DNA of 64,000 nucleotides from Amaurobius ferox. Taxonomy: Eukaryota; Arthropoda; Arachnida; Araneae; Amaurobiidae. The position numbers were made by a program, and so were the translations under genes. The notes beneath the pieces are model-generated. The model worked only from the letters and a program-made list of their open reading frames with translations, searched no databases and was not told where the DNA came from. The stretch spans positions 123,497,649 to 123,561,648 of the forward strand of contig OX578140.1 in the NCBI GenBank assembly GCA_951213105.1, read 5' to 3'. This document shows, one piece after another, positions 47,040-58,645 of this stretch (position 1 is its first letter; each line of letters begins with the position of its first letter).

Positions 47040-47310
47040 TTATTTGAAAAATGTTTGTTATCCCAAAGTTTGTTAATCCCAAAGTTTGTTATTCATTTTC
47101 TAATAAAAAATTAAATAAAAAATGATATTTTATGTAACAATATTAAAGGTTCTGATTTTTTATGATGTTTTTCAAAATTTCATTCGAAAGTTTGGAGCTG
47201 GTCTCCAAATATTCGATTGCTTATGAAATCAATAGACTTCCAGTATTCACTGATTGTAATAATCGAAATTTTTTTTTGTTTGAAACGTTCCATCTGTTCG
47301 TTAGGATTCC
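47040..47310 (+). repeat. Dispersed repeat family A copy
   Basis: This diverged copy has CTTCCAGTATTCACTGATTG and GAAACGTTCCATCTGTTCG, which match the CCAGTATTCACAGATCA and TCCATTCGGTCGTGAG landmarks. The Copia gag remnant joins it at about 47310-47330, where the ~12-bp string TTCCATCTGTTCG occurs on both sides of the joint. Confidence 0.5.
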
Positions 47311-47319
47311 ATCTGTTCG

Positions 47320-47886
47320 GTCCTCCTCGGCGAGCAGTTCAGTCTCGATGTGATTTAGTGTACAAGCATCGTCTGGCAATCTGTAAAGGGTCTGCACAAT
47401 ACCATGGTAGTCCTCATCGAGATGTCTAATTGTTTGGAAAGCTACCAGGACCTCGGTCATTGGATGGCCTGCATCTTTCAGCTTGGATACCCATCTTTTA
47501 ATCCTTGCGATGAATAGTCCAATCGGTTCTCCCGGCACTGGTTTCTCACTGAAGAAGTTGTCAAAGAGCCTCATGAGTCCAGCTCTGGATTTTGGTTCGA
47601 ATTGTTTCATCATGTTCGTCAAGATTTTCCATGCTGTCACAGGTTCCTCCACTGATGAAATCAAATCGCGGTACTCCGCCTCTAGACTGTAGTAGAGTGT
47701 TAAAAGCTCTCTCTCTGTATGCCTTTGATATTCTGCCTTTTCTTTCCTGGTCGTTTCCACATCAGGTTTTTCCTCCGTACCCGTGACGAATCCATAAAGT
47801 CCTTCATTCATTAACATGAACTTTATATCCGTACTCCACGTGGAGAAATTATCTTTCCTGAGCTTCTCCATGTCTGGTGTCGCCAT
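47320..47886 (-). pseudogene. Copia-type gag, truncated
   Basis: From ATG at 47884-47886 the protein starts MATPDMEKLRKDNFSTW, then FMLMNEGLYGFVTG, with later AWKILTNMMKQFEPKSRAG and LFIARIKRWVSKL. This is the UBN2/Retrotran_gag_2 capsid fold of Copia retrotransposons. Coding identity ends at about 47320 (AEEDRTDGI) where other sequence starts. The zinc knuckle, protease and pol are missing. The upstream leader (47890-48058) holds a Copia-type primer-binding-like string GGGTTATGGGCCC at 47995-48007. Confidence 0.85.
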
Positions 47887-48058
47887 TTTCGTACACTGCT
47901 GCTGCGGCCCCCGTCTCGGGGCTCGTTCGTCTTTCCTTGATGTTTTGAAACTACTTCGCTGATATTAGTTTGCTGCTATACAAGGGCTGCTAGGGCCCAT
48001 AACCCACTTGCTGGTTACTTGAAATTTATTGGAATTTATCCATTCGAAAAAATCACAT

Positions 48059-48632
48059 GTTAGCAGAGTGTCGTAGCGGATGTAAGCAGGAAATAGTCAA
48101 CTTGAAAAAAACCGATATTTATTTTTCACGAACTCAAAACATTAAAATAACATAAGACCATATCACTTTCCATAACTTAGAAAAGATATTTGTAAATCGT
48201 TGAATAGTTTAAACACAAGTCTTGAAAAATTACAGTAGACTTAACAGCAGTTTAGGCCTAACAAACATCGGCCATTAATATTGCCATAACCGGCGTACAT
48301 GAAGATACCGATAAAACGTAATTATGATGTTATATCAAGAAGACGAAGAGATAATCAACTGATACAAGCACTAGCTTAAATAGCCCAGTATCATTGAAGT
48401 TGTAGTTAATGTTTTCCTTCTGGAGTATGCTAATCTCTAATCAGTTGAAGCAGAAATTAGCATAAACTGGAAGCCGACGTCTTAATTTGCAGGACCACAG
48501 ACCATGAGGGTAAAACTTCTTAACAAGCGATCCAAAAGCGATTAGCCAATCAGAACGAAGTATCTTTTGGATTTAGAACATACATCGACCGAGTCACGTA
48601 CGTGCTTGTTTACAACTGAAGTTTTTCTAACA
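48059..48632 (-). mobile_element. Probable Copia 5' LTR
   Basis: On the minus strand the segment starts TGTTAG (48632) and ends CTAACA (48059), an inverted TG...CA boundary of about 574 bp upstream of the gag. The primer-binding-like string is ~50 bp downstream rather than adjacent, so the right boundary is uncertain. No 3' LTR is found. Confidence 0.5.
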
Positions 48633-48644
48633 TGGTGGTTCCGT

Positions 48645-49256
48645 CGAGTGCTCCCCCCGCTCACCTGACTTGACCCCATTGGACTTCTTCTTATGGGGAC
48701 GCATAAAAGGTCAGGTATATGCGACCCCTCCGCCAACATTGCAGGATCTTCGACGACTCATTACTGATGCTTGTGCATCTGTAACACCTGCCATGTTGCA
48801 CAATGTACAACGAGAAATCCAGTCCAGAGTGCAAATGTGTATAGTGGCTAACGGAGAGCATTTTGAGCAATATAGTATTGCAAATAAATGATCCTGAAGA
48901 CATGGAAGTGTTTCAGTTTCTTTCTTCCACTCTTTATGACATGACAATTTTCGAAATCGTGACCAAACAAATGTTCATTTTTTGCATTCTGTTTTGAGTA
49001 TTAATGTGCACAAGGTATCTTTTCGTACTAAATCGAGAGTGCTCTACAACTTTCTAATTGACTTTTTTCACGTATCTTTCACTGTTTACGAGATAGGATC
49101 ACTAATTCCAAAATTTGCCGATAGATGGCATTGTAAGTTGTCTCATCGAGTAGCGCATACCCCTTTTACTATACCTAGACACCAACTTTATGGCCTAAGC
49201 TGTCACCATTTAGAAGTTAAGGGGGGTGTAACGGATATAAGTGGGGACCCTGTATT
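48645..49256 (+). pseudogene. Tc1/mariner (DUF4817-type) transposase C-terminus
   Basis: The + strand reading SPRSPDLTPLDFFLWGRIKG, then ATPPPTLQDLRRLITDACAS, to a stop at 48891 is the third-catalytic-Asp end of a DDE_3 transposase. The 3' flank ends in GGGGACCCTGTAT, an inverted CAGGGTCCCC-type terminus next to AT. The N-terminal two thirds are missing; the left edge abuts the LTR end. Confidence 0.8.
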
Positions 49257-49662
49257 TTTTGCTTTATAATTTATTATCCTGAAATTTTATAAAATTGGTG
49301 TCCTGAATTTTTATATATTACCAGGAAACTCCCTGATATTTAATGCAATATTTTTTTTTTTTTTGGGGGGGGGTGGGGGAGCATTAAGATTTAATAAATA
49401 CATCAAGGATTAATATTATCAAGTTATTTTTTTTATATAATTTGTTACTAACACTATTTTAATTTAAAAGATAGTTAATGAAATTTTTTTTTCAGGTAAG
49501 TTTAAAGCGTAATGTACTTAAATGGTACAGTATTTTAATGTTTTATTTATAGGAAACATATATAAACATATCTGGTATTAAACAAATATTTAGTGACATA
49601 AGTAAACAATATATTTGCGACAAAATAGTCTCCTGCTTTTTCTGTTTGAAAAGTTGGCATGT

Positions 49663-49663
49663 T

Positions 49664-49707
<44 letters not shown>
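49663..49707. repeat. TA microsatellite at the mariner end
   Basis: A run of about 20 TA repeats directly borders the ACAGGGTTTG terminus. Similar TA runs occur at 1202, 1328, 2868, 5503, 8460, 60270 and 63827. Mariners target TA, so the runs may be favoured landing sites. Confidence 0.85.
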
Positions 49708-49712
<5 letters not shown>

Positions 49713-51183
49713 GGTTTGCAAGAAATAAGTTTCCCACTTCAAAGGGCTCTAGAATGCATTCTATTGGTCCAAATGAGATAAAATTTGAAATATAGATAAT
49801 TCAAATTATGCGCTTGACATTTATTAAATAAAAAATTTTAGTACAAAAATCCGCCGATAGGTGGCTCTGTAATACACATAACGACGCTTATAGGCTTTAT
49901 AAATGTTAAATAATATTAAAAAAGTAGCATTAAAACTGCCCAATATGTCCCCCTTCATGTTCAGCAATGTGCTCTAATCGCAAAACCATATTTTCCACAG
50001 CTGACCAGAGTGAGTCTGCCGGAATATCAAGAACATGGTGCCGAATGCTGTCCTTCAGATCTGGCACCGATGCTGACCTTTTACGGTAGATATTGTCCTT
50101 GAGGAAACCCCACAACCAAAACTCGCAGGGGGTGATATCCAGCGAATGAGAAGCCATCCTGTTGGAAAATACCGGCTGGTCACCCGTTCAGCTGTGAAAT
50201 GCTGTGTTAGCAATTGCTTTACACTATGCTCAATGTAAGGAGGTGCGGCATCCTGCATGAAAATGATGTCCTGAAGGCATCCACGCTGTTGAAGTTGTGG
50301 GATTACAAAATCTCTCAGCATATCACTGTATCGTAGTCCTGTGACGGAACAGGTTTTAATTCCAGTTGCAGTTACCTCTTCAAAAAAATGCGGTCCAATG
50401 ATAAAGGTAGCCGTAAAACCACACCATACTGTCACTTTTTCAGGATGCAAAGGTTGTTCCTGGATAGCATGAGGATTTTCCGCTGCCCAAATTTGACAAT
50501 TGTGGGTGTTAACTTGCCCATTGAGGCAAAAGTGGGCTTCATCAGTCCACAGGATGTTCTGTAGCCAACTGATGTCAACCACTATTCGAGCAAGGAACTG
50601 AAGTGCAAAAGTTTTATGAACCTCTGAGTCTCCATCCTGCAATAGGTGCATAGGCTTGTTTTTTGTAGGGATAAAAATTCAAAATCCTCCGTAAGATTTT
50701 TTGTACAGTGGAATACGGCATATTCAATACACGGGAAGCAACTGGCACACTCACACTACCGTGCGGCGAATGACTGCTGGCTTTAACGACCGCTGTAGCC
50801 ACATTTTCAACGCTAAAAGACTGGATTGGCTTTCATTCTCTACCTGGAAGAATGCCAAGTTGCCCAGTTGTTTCAAATTTCTTTATCATCTTGGGCACAT
50901 GGAGACATTGGACCTCTTCATAGTATCTGCTTCATACGACGGAATTCTTTTACAGCTGCAACGGAGTTCTGTTGGTTCTGGTAGAACAATTTCACCAGTA
51001 GTGCTTTTTCTTGCAACGTTGGCATGATGTACTGAGAAGTAACTAATGCTTGTGCAGAATCCACCTTCTTTTTATCCAAGGAATAATGCTACTAGGCATG
51101 CGCTGTAATGCAAATAATGTTTCATATTTTCAATATATGCAAATAAATACCATTTGTGTTATAGCACCATCTATAGGTGAATG
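49706..51183 (-). mobile_element. Tc1/mariner element, main part (split by LINE)
   Basis: The left terminus ACAGGGTTTGCAAGAAATAA follows a TA repeat. An inverted-repeat stretch of about 180 bp at the left (to 49886) matches, inverted, 51150-51183 plus the continuation at 52877-52927 beyond the inserted LINE. A decayed DUF4817-type transposase gene lies inside on the minus strand. Confidence 0.75.
49930..51025 (-). pseudogene. DUF4817-type Tc1/mariner transposase, frameshifted
   Basis: The start is near 51025 (MPTLQEKALLVKLFYQNQQ), with a stop and frameshift near 50930. The helix-turn-helix part and VNMPYSTVQKILRR-type text follow. The DDE core then shows WTDEAHFCLNGQVN (first Asp), IIFMQDAAPPY (second Asp), another shift near 50150, and SLDITPCEFWLWGFLK (third Asp region) down to a stop at 49930. 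At least three disabling changes are visible. Confidence 0.85.
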
Positions 51184-52876
51184 AATGATGAATGAATGAT
51201 ATGAAGGTGGGTGGCTCCAGAAGAGCCTAGCACATCGACCAGAGGTCTATTGTACTACCCCAAAAAGAAGATGAAGATCCCTAAGAAAAGAGACCAGTAG
51301 CCGATGCGAAAATAAGCAGGCACTTGACAGGAATGTCGTTCAGCTCCCAAGGTTCAATCACATGACGACCAATGTGTTCGAATCTGTGAGCAGAGTAGGC
51401 CTCACAATCACATAGAATGTGAGCTGCAGTTTCTTCGCTGTAATTGCAGCCTCTGCAAAGCGAATCCTTGGAGACACCCATAATATTAAGATGTCTCTTG
51501 AGAGTGCAGTGTCCAGTAAGGAGTCCAACAGCTCTCCTGATGCCAGTTCTACTGAGCCTGAAAAGTTCCTTTTGACGTGTACTAGGGCAATTACAGTTGA
51601 GGATTTTCGCTTGCCTTTGACCCTTAGTGTCACGCCAGTTCTCACACTGAAGCTTTCTGAAGATGTCATAGACAATTCTTCTGACAAGGTCATTGGGAAT
51701 ACCCAAGGCCGGCTCAGGACCCACAAAAGGAGTACTAGAGCCTTTCCTAGCAAGTTCGTCAGCCAATTCGTTGCCAGGAATGCCCGAATGACCAGGCACC
51801 CAGTACAGAATGACACTATTATTACTAGCAATTGTACAGAGAGCATTATAGCATTCCCAGACAAGGGAAGACGTCACAGTGAACTTCCCTAGAGCCATAA
51901 GAGCAGCCTGGCTGTCAGAACAAATGAAAATCTGGCTATTCTCATACTTTTTGTCATAGCAAATTCTACAACACATAAGAATGGCAAATACTTCAGCCTG
52001 AAAGACAGTAGCAAAATTACCAAGCGGATAAGATAGTTCAGTGCCATCATCAGGGCAACAGACACCAGCACCAGTACTAGTGCCAATCTTCGAGCCGTCT
52101 GTGTACCATACAAAACAATTGTGTTTATTGTAGGTTGGAGTCCTCTTCCAATCATCCCGCGAGGGGACAATAATTTCATAAGGCTTATCAAACGTAAATT
52201 TGACGTGTATGCCATCAGGTGGCATACACGTCAATAAGGATGCCTAGCAACATTACTGTTAAGTTTACCCCAAGATAGATGCCTTGAGTAATCTTTCCAG
52301 TGTTTCAGATATTTGAGTCTGTTCATGCAGATAAGTGCTTCTGCTTCAATGCGCATATAGAGCGGATGCAAGCCAAGTAGAAGTTCAAGAGTTGCAGTAG
52401 GAGTGGTTTTCATGCATCCGGAGATTGCAATGCACACCATCCTTTGAAGCTTAACTAAATCAAGTTTAGCAGTTTCACTTCTAATTCTGGACCACCAAAC
52501 AATGGACCCATATGAAATGATAGGACAGACTATCATCGAGTAAATCCAATGGATAGCTCTGGGATTAAGGCCCCAGGTTTTCCCAATAGCATTCCTACAA
52601 GACCAGAAGATTCTTCTGGCTTTAGTTGTGCAGTAGTCCAAGTGCCTCTTCCAATTAAGCTCCTTGTCAAAATAAATTCCCAAGAATTTAACCTCCTTGG
52701 AGCAAATAAGCTTCTGTCCAAAGAAGCAAATATTCCCAAGATTAAGTATGCGTTTCCTTGTAAACGCAACTAAAGCAGTCTTCTGCGGATTAACCGTAAG
52801 ACCAGCATTTTTACACCATGTCTCAACCCTCCTAAGAGCAGTAGACATCATGTCAGAGACAGTGTTGCCAAATTTG
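51184..52876 (-). mobile_element. 5'-truncated LINE with 17-bp TSD, inside the mariner
   Basis: CCATCTATAGGTGAATG flanks it at 51167-51183 and 52877-52893. The 3' tail is a short ATGA/ATTC repeat (51184-51205), different from the hairpin-tail LINE, so it is a separate lineage. Only the last part of ORF2 remains. Confidence 0.9.
51281..52876 (-). pseudogene. LINE ORF2 C-terminal part (RT thumb, RNase H), frameshifted
   Basis: The first frame (52231 to ~52851) has the end of reverse transcriptase: GLTVNPQKTALVAFTRKR, VKFLGIYFDKELNW. A one-base frameshift at about 52232 moves the reading to 51281-52234, which carries RNase H: VWYTDGSKIG, QAEVFAIL, CSDSQAAL, GNELADELARKGS. The C-terminal finger CRGCNYSEETAAHILCDC follows. 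The catalytic FADD box lies upstream of the 5' truncation and is absent. It belongs to an I/Outcast-like RNase H-bearing LINE. Confidence 0.88.
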
Positions 52877-52927
52877 CCATCTATAGGTGAATGTTGATAC
52901 TAAAATTTTTGATTTAATAACTGTCAA

Positions 52928-53196
52928 GGCTGTAACTTAGAAGTTGTGTTTGGTGACATGAAATGAACTTTCACAGATTTTAATTTCGGCATGCTATTAT
53001 TTTTCTGTCTAGTTTCTTCAACCAATTAGTGAAATTTTCGGCAGTCATCCAAGCCTTATTGTTCGCAAAATAAGTCATTGCAACAGATTTCATTCCTGAA
53101 AATCATCGGGGTTTAGCAGATTTGCGTATCATAAGAGGTTTGAGCCTTTCTGAACCATTCATATTAGTGCAAAATAGCACAGTTAATCTTTCTTTG
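52928..53196 (-). pseudogene. Tigger (pogo) transposase, downstream part
   Basis: On the minus strand, just after the LTR element, the reading is ERLTVLFCTNMNGSERLKPL, one TGA, then KAWMTAENFTNWLKKLDRKI. After a shift and loss of the DNCPAH region comes SVKVHFMSPNTTSKLQP. These are motifs of Tigger/JRK-type DDE transposases. The text breaks at about 52928, where the mariner terminal repeat begins. Confidence 0.8.
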
Positions 53197-55228
53197 TGTT
53201 CGGTAGGATTTAAACATTTATGATATACTAAAAGCATTTCTAAATATTCAAAACATTTTGAATTCTTAAAACTTCTAAATCATTCTTCTGAAAACACTCA
53301 AAAATATCTGAAATTTGTAAAGTTCCTCAAAGTTCATCTAACCTGAAAACATTCTAAAAATATAACTGAATTCTTAAATAAACAGAAAGTGGACCTATTG
53401 ACCAGTTTCCCTACGTGTACAAATATGTACTCCTGTAAAATATTAAAAATTGACACTTTACCTAAAAATAAAAACATTAAAAGTAAAAGAAAGAACACAG
53501 ATTTTAGGTTTTCAAAATCTAACGTTTATTAAAATTTAAACTTCACTTTTAAAATAATTTTCAAAACTTTTTACATCTCATTAACTAACAAATCTAATAA
53601 ACAAATAAATAAATAGAATGGAATGGCCGGTCGTATAGTGGTAGTAAAAACGTTAGAATATTAAATTTTAAAGTTAACAATATTAAACTTATACAACTAT
53701 TTATCAAAACTAAAATTTGGAATAAAAAGAACATCAGTTAGCCAAAAGGGAAATTTAGAACAAAAGTTAAACTTAACCTCAGGTTCAGGTGACCTAAAAT
53801 ATATAAGTCTAAAGAGGTCTTATTCTACTAACACAATTAAACTTTAAAATAAATAGTCTAAACCGACAGAAGCAAATAAAAATCAGCATTTAAAAGATAT
53901 CACCCGGATGTAGAGCCGTCATGGAACATGCTGGATGCATCAGATCCCAACAGATGAGACGAAGATGGAAAGGCAAAAGTCCAATCGCTTAATCACGAGG
54001 AAAACTATCCATTCCTTTTCAAAAGAAGGGCCGTTCACACGACAGCAAGCTCCTCAACGTCGAAAATTCGATCAGCACCAAACCTCAATCAACGATTTCT
54101 TCATCGGAAACAATGGACACTTCTTTACACATCGGTACTAAACGCCGAGCATATAGTCCAGTAATTTCATATGGAAATGCCGACTCAATACGTCATTTAA
54201 AGAATGCACACTGACAACGATAAACAACCGCCTAATTGACGTCAGAGCACTTCTCAAATCCACATGGCAGGCGAGAGCTTGTAGACACAATAATTTCGGA
54301 TGCTCCCAACTGTTTAGAATAAACCTCGCCTCCACGGCGGGAAAAACAGATTGAAGACGCTACAACTTCATAACAGATCAGACGTTTAATTAGCCGGGAT
54401 AAACATTTTATTTCATATGCAGCGTTAAGAGTACGTCACTTAAGTCATAGCAGGAAACAAGAATCGTGGGCTGGACATCGTAAATTAAACACGAACAAAC
54501 TTAAAAGTCGCAAAAAAAGACATTCCACAGAATGTGTGCCTAACGGCACAGGACAGCTTAATAGCTTACATCCCCTTGTTCTAATCCATAAGCAGAAGAA
54601 AAGCGAAAAAGAGCGTAAAAGAGATCGAAAAAGTGCGCGATTTGCTTATATACTGCGAAACATCGCTGCCACAGATTGTAAACAAAATTATCGATGAACG
54701 ATAAAATAATTAATGACAGACGATTTTAATATTACGGTCAACCAATTAAAAACTCGAAATTTTAAAGAAGAGAAATGGAATTTTAGAGCAGACGAAAATT
54801 AAAAAGAAATGAAGTGAAACGATTTGGAAAATACGAATTCGGCAATAATTTAAATATGGACGATTCTGAAATATTTAAAAAGCTGTAAATAGAATAAAAC
54901 TGTAAAATTGCGATGAATTAACCAATTTTTAACCGAGAGCAATAAATTTGGAATCAAATTAAAGGGAATAAAAAGGGCAATAAATGGAATCACAAATTAG
55001 CCAATTTAAATAAATTTAAATTGCTAAAACCTAAAAAGAACGAACTTTCGCCGTTTTTAAAACAAAACCTATGGAATAGAATATATTTGAACAAAGAATA
55101 TCAAAAACCTAAACAATTGGAAAATGGATAACTAAAAGAGAATGACTATGTAAATAAGACCCCTGAACACATTTAAACAAAAAGCAAAACTCTTAAAATA
55201 ATTAAATATCCAAAGGTATAACCCAACA
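53197..55228 (-). repeat. 3' LTR (long form, ~2.03 kb)
   Basis: From 54048 to 55228 it is almost identical to 57468-58645. It holds about 715 bp (53340-54047) absent from the other LTR. Both edges of that block carry the string TCCTCAA. The terminal ~130 bp (53197-53335) is strongly diverged from its partner. Confidence 0.85.
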
Positions 55229-57331
55229 ACTCCTTCGAACGTCCCAAAAAAATTTTTCATTTGAAAAATGAAAAATTTTAGCTAACACATGACAAAATTC
55301 CGCGAAACGAAGGAGAAAAAAAAATAAATAAAAATTTTAACTACATCTGTAACATGAGCCATAAAAATCATAAAAAAATCAAATTCCTTATAAATAAATC
55401 AATAATCAAATAATCACTTCACTAAACACTTTCATAATAACAATTATCATATTTCTCAACATTTCGTCTAAACTCTTAAACATACATATAGATTCAATAT
55501 TAAATACTTCAACTTCATTGTAACTCTATATTATGAAAAGTTCATCAATGCATTTTAAAATGCTCCAACAAATACGTCATCAAAGAGAAGCAGTAGAAAA
55601 ATAATAAACAGATCTCTATATCATTAGCTGTCATGAATAAACATAAATTTTAACGAAAACTTTGGACCAGCCAAAGAATTCCAATAATCTAAACAATAAA
55701 TTTTGAAATGGTACCTTCAACAATAACAACCAATACATACAAATCAACAAATTCATCATCAATCTCTATCTACTCCAGAAAGAAAACAATCATTCGAAGC
55801 ATAATTTTCAATTTAAATAATAATATCAATTTTGGCTCAAGTTACAAACAAAAAAAAAATTGTGGAATATTTACCCCCAAAATAACAAACTCAATTCCCT
55901 AACAATTTGGAACTGAACACAAATTTAACCGACTTGTTTACAAATTATACTATAAACTGATTACTTGGCAAATTAGATCGTTCAAAATACAAATATACAT
56001 TAAAATGACCTTATGCATCATTTTACACCAATATCAATAAACGCGATTCTACTAATTATTGTGCAACATCTTGCACTCTCAACAACAATAAACTCAAATA
56101 TCATAACTGCAACTCTGGAAATCTCAAAAAATTCTCATAAAAATCAAAAAAAAATTAAGACAAGGGGCCGAGGGTTGTGAGTCCTCTCAAAGGTTGTGAA
56201 TCTTTTTTGAACCCAAAAAAATAGCACAAAAATATCCATCAAGTATAAGTAGTACATTTAAATTCACTAACTGCCAAGTGTATCACAAACATCTTTAACC
56301 AAAATACCAAAGAAAAAATCAAATTACAAATCCCCATTTAAATTTCAAAACCAAAAGAACTCAAAATGCATTGCACAAATTTAAATATTCCACTTAAAAA
56401 AGAATTTTAATTCTCCTATAAATAAAATAAATTTTCCACTTTAACGACCCAAAAAATTTTTAAAGACAGTATTAAAATATCAATATCAGATTCAGAATTA
56501 AGAACAAACAAACTGATTTTATCACCACTCTATTTGAGTGTGAAAACCAAACAAATGATCAATGTGAAGAACAAGATAACTCAAGATGACATTTATGTCA
56601 CACTCATATTGGAGTGTAAAAAACACCTGCATTACCCAATTTTTCAATAAATCAACAGCATTTCATCATCTACATTCACATATCAGTGAGGATTTAAAAC
56701 TCAATTCCAAATCAGAACATACAAAAAATTCTAAGTCGAAAAACTACTGCTTTAATTCTATACAATTTAACTTAATAAAAAAAAATATTCTCATATTAAA
56801 TTTACTCAATTAATTTTTCTCTATTTTATCAAAACAATTTTAAGTGTTGCTGGGAGCGTGGGTTACAAGAACAACAAAATAAAAAAAATTTGTTAATGAG
56901 ATGGGATTAGAACAAAAAATGTAAATACTATAAAGTGCGTTCTTCAAATACTTATAATCTCTTAAATTTATGAATTAAATGCAATTTCACACTACTTCAA
57001 ATAATAAAATTCAAATCAAATTAATTTACATTAAGGAATGCTTAAATAAAAATTCTAAATGAAAAAGTCAAATTCAAAAGTTTCCTCAAAAAATTCTAAA
57101 TGAAAATATTTAAATTAATCCTAAAATTTTAATCAAAATATTAAAATAAATTCCTCTAATTTAAATCAAGAACATTCTAAAACATCATGCCTCAGTTTAA
57201 GAACATATTAACATTTCAACAGTAATCACTTTTAGAATAAACCGAAATTTCATTTTTAAGAACAAAAACTATTAAGAACATCTATTACAGTTAGCATGAA
57301 TAAGCCCCTAGACTGGTCAAACGGCGCCAAT

Positions 57332-58645
57332 TGTTGGGGGGGGGGGGGAACTACTTCATTTATGATATACTAAAAGACAAAGAACATTCTGAATCATTCT
57401 AAGTTCTCAAAACCTAAAAGCCTAAAAATCGTTCTTCTGAAAACACTGAAATACACTCTGAAAAAGTTCCTCAACGTCGAAAATTCGATCAGCACCAAAC
57501 CTCAATCAACGATTTCTTCATCGGAAACAATGGACACTTCTTTACACATCGGTACTAAACGCCGAGCATATAGTCCAGTAATTTCATATGGAAATGCCGA
57601 CTCAATACGTCATTTAAAGAATGCACACTGACAACGATAAACAACCGCCTAATTGACGTCAGAGCACTTCTCAAATCCACATGGCAGGCGAGAGCTTGTA
57701 GACACAATAATTTCGGATGCTCCCAACTGTTTAGAATAAACCTCGCCTCCACGGCGGGAAAAACAGATTGAAGACGCTACAACTTCATAACAGATCAGAC
57801 GTTTAATTAGCCGGGATAAACATTTTATTTCATATGCAGCGTTAAGAGTACGTCACTTAAGTCATAGCAGGAAACAAGAATCGTGGGCTGGACATCGTAA
57901 ATTAAACACGAACAAACTTAAAAGTCGCAAAAAAAGACATTCCACAGAATGTGTGCCTAACGGCACAGGACAGCTTAATAGCTTACATCCCCTTGTTCTA
58001 ATCCATAAGCAGAAGAAAAGTGAAAAAGAGCGTAAAAGAGATCGAAAAAGTGCGCGATTTGCTTATATACTGCGAAACATCGCTGCCACAGATTGTAAAC
58101 AAAATTATCGATGAACGATAAAATAATTAATGACAGACGATTTTAATATTACGGTCAACCAATTAAAAACTCGAAATTTTAAAGAAGAGAAATGGAATTT
58201 TAGAGCAGACGAAAATTAAAAAGAAATGAAGTGAAACGATTTGGAAAATACGAATTCGGCAATAATTTAAATATGGACGATTCTGAAATATTTAAAAAGC
58301 TGTAAATAGAATAAAACTGTAAAATTGCGATGAATTAACCAATTTTTAACCGAGAGCAATAAATTTGGAATCAAATTAAAGGGAATAAAAAGGGCAATAA
58401 ATGGAATCACAAATTAGCCAATTTAAATAAATTTAAATTGCTAAAACCTAAAAAGAACGAACTTTCGCCGTTTTTAAAACAAAACCTATGGAATAGAATA
58501 TATTTGAACAAAGAATATCAAAAACCTAAACAATTGGAAAATGGATAACTAAAAGAGAATGACTATGTAAATAAGACCCCTGAACACATTTAAACAAAAA
58601 GCAAAACTCTTAAAATAATTAAATATCCAAAGGTATAACCCAACA
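57332..58645 (-). repeat. 5' LTR (short form, ~1.31 kb)
   Basis: It is near-identical to the long LTR over ~1.18 kb; by eye I saw one clear difference (GAAAAGTGAAAAAG versus GAAAAGCGAAAAAG). A run of about 13 G at 57336-57348 marks its inner edge and may be an assembly or slippage product. Confidence 0.85.

Larger units (their letters stand above)
53197..58645 (-). mobile_element. Non-autonomous LTR retrotransposon inside Tigger, 4-bp TSD
   Basis: This is a minus-orientation element of 5.4 kb. The 5' LTR is 58645 down to 57332, the 3' LTR 55228 down to 53197. LTRs start TGTTGGG and (5' copy) end CCCAACA. The primer-binding-like string TTGGCGCCGTTTGACCAG follows the 5' LTR (57331-57314), and a short purine run CGAAGGAGT precedes the 3' LTR. 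TTTG flanks both sides (53193-53196, 58646-58649). The internal 2.1 kb has no gag or pol ORF, so it would depend on another element. Removing it and one TTTG restores the Tigger reading frame. Confidence 0.88.

Noticed and set aside
47310..47335. TTCCATCTGTTCG on both sides of the Copia-repeat joint as a target duplication
   Set aside because: The copies are only ~18 bp apart and one lies within the gag frame. It may be microhomology at a breakpoint, but it cannot be a normal LTR-element duplication.
54138..54335. 65-aa ORF MEARFILNSWEHPK, repeated at 57555-57752
   Set aside because: The identity is due to LTR duplication. There is no domain and it is not in the internal coding position.
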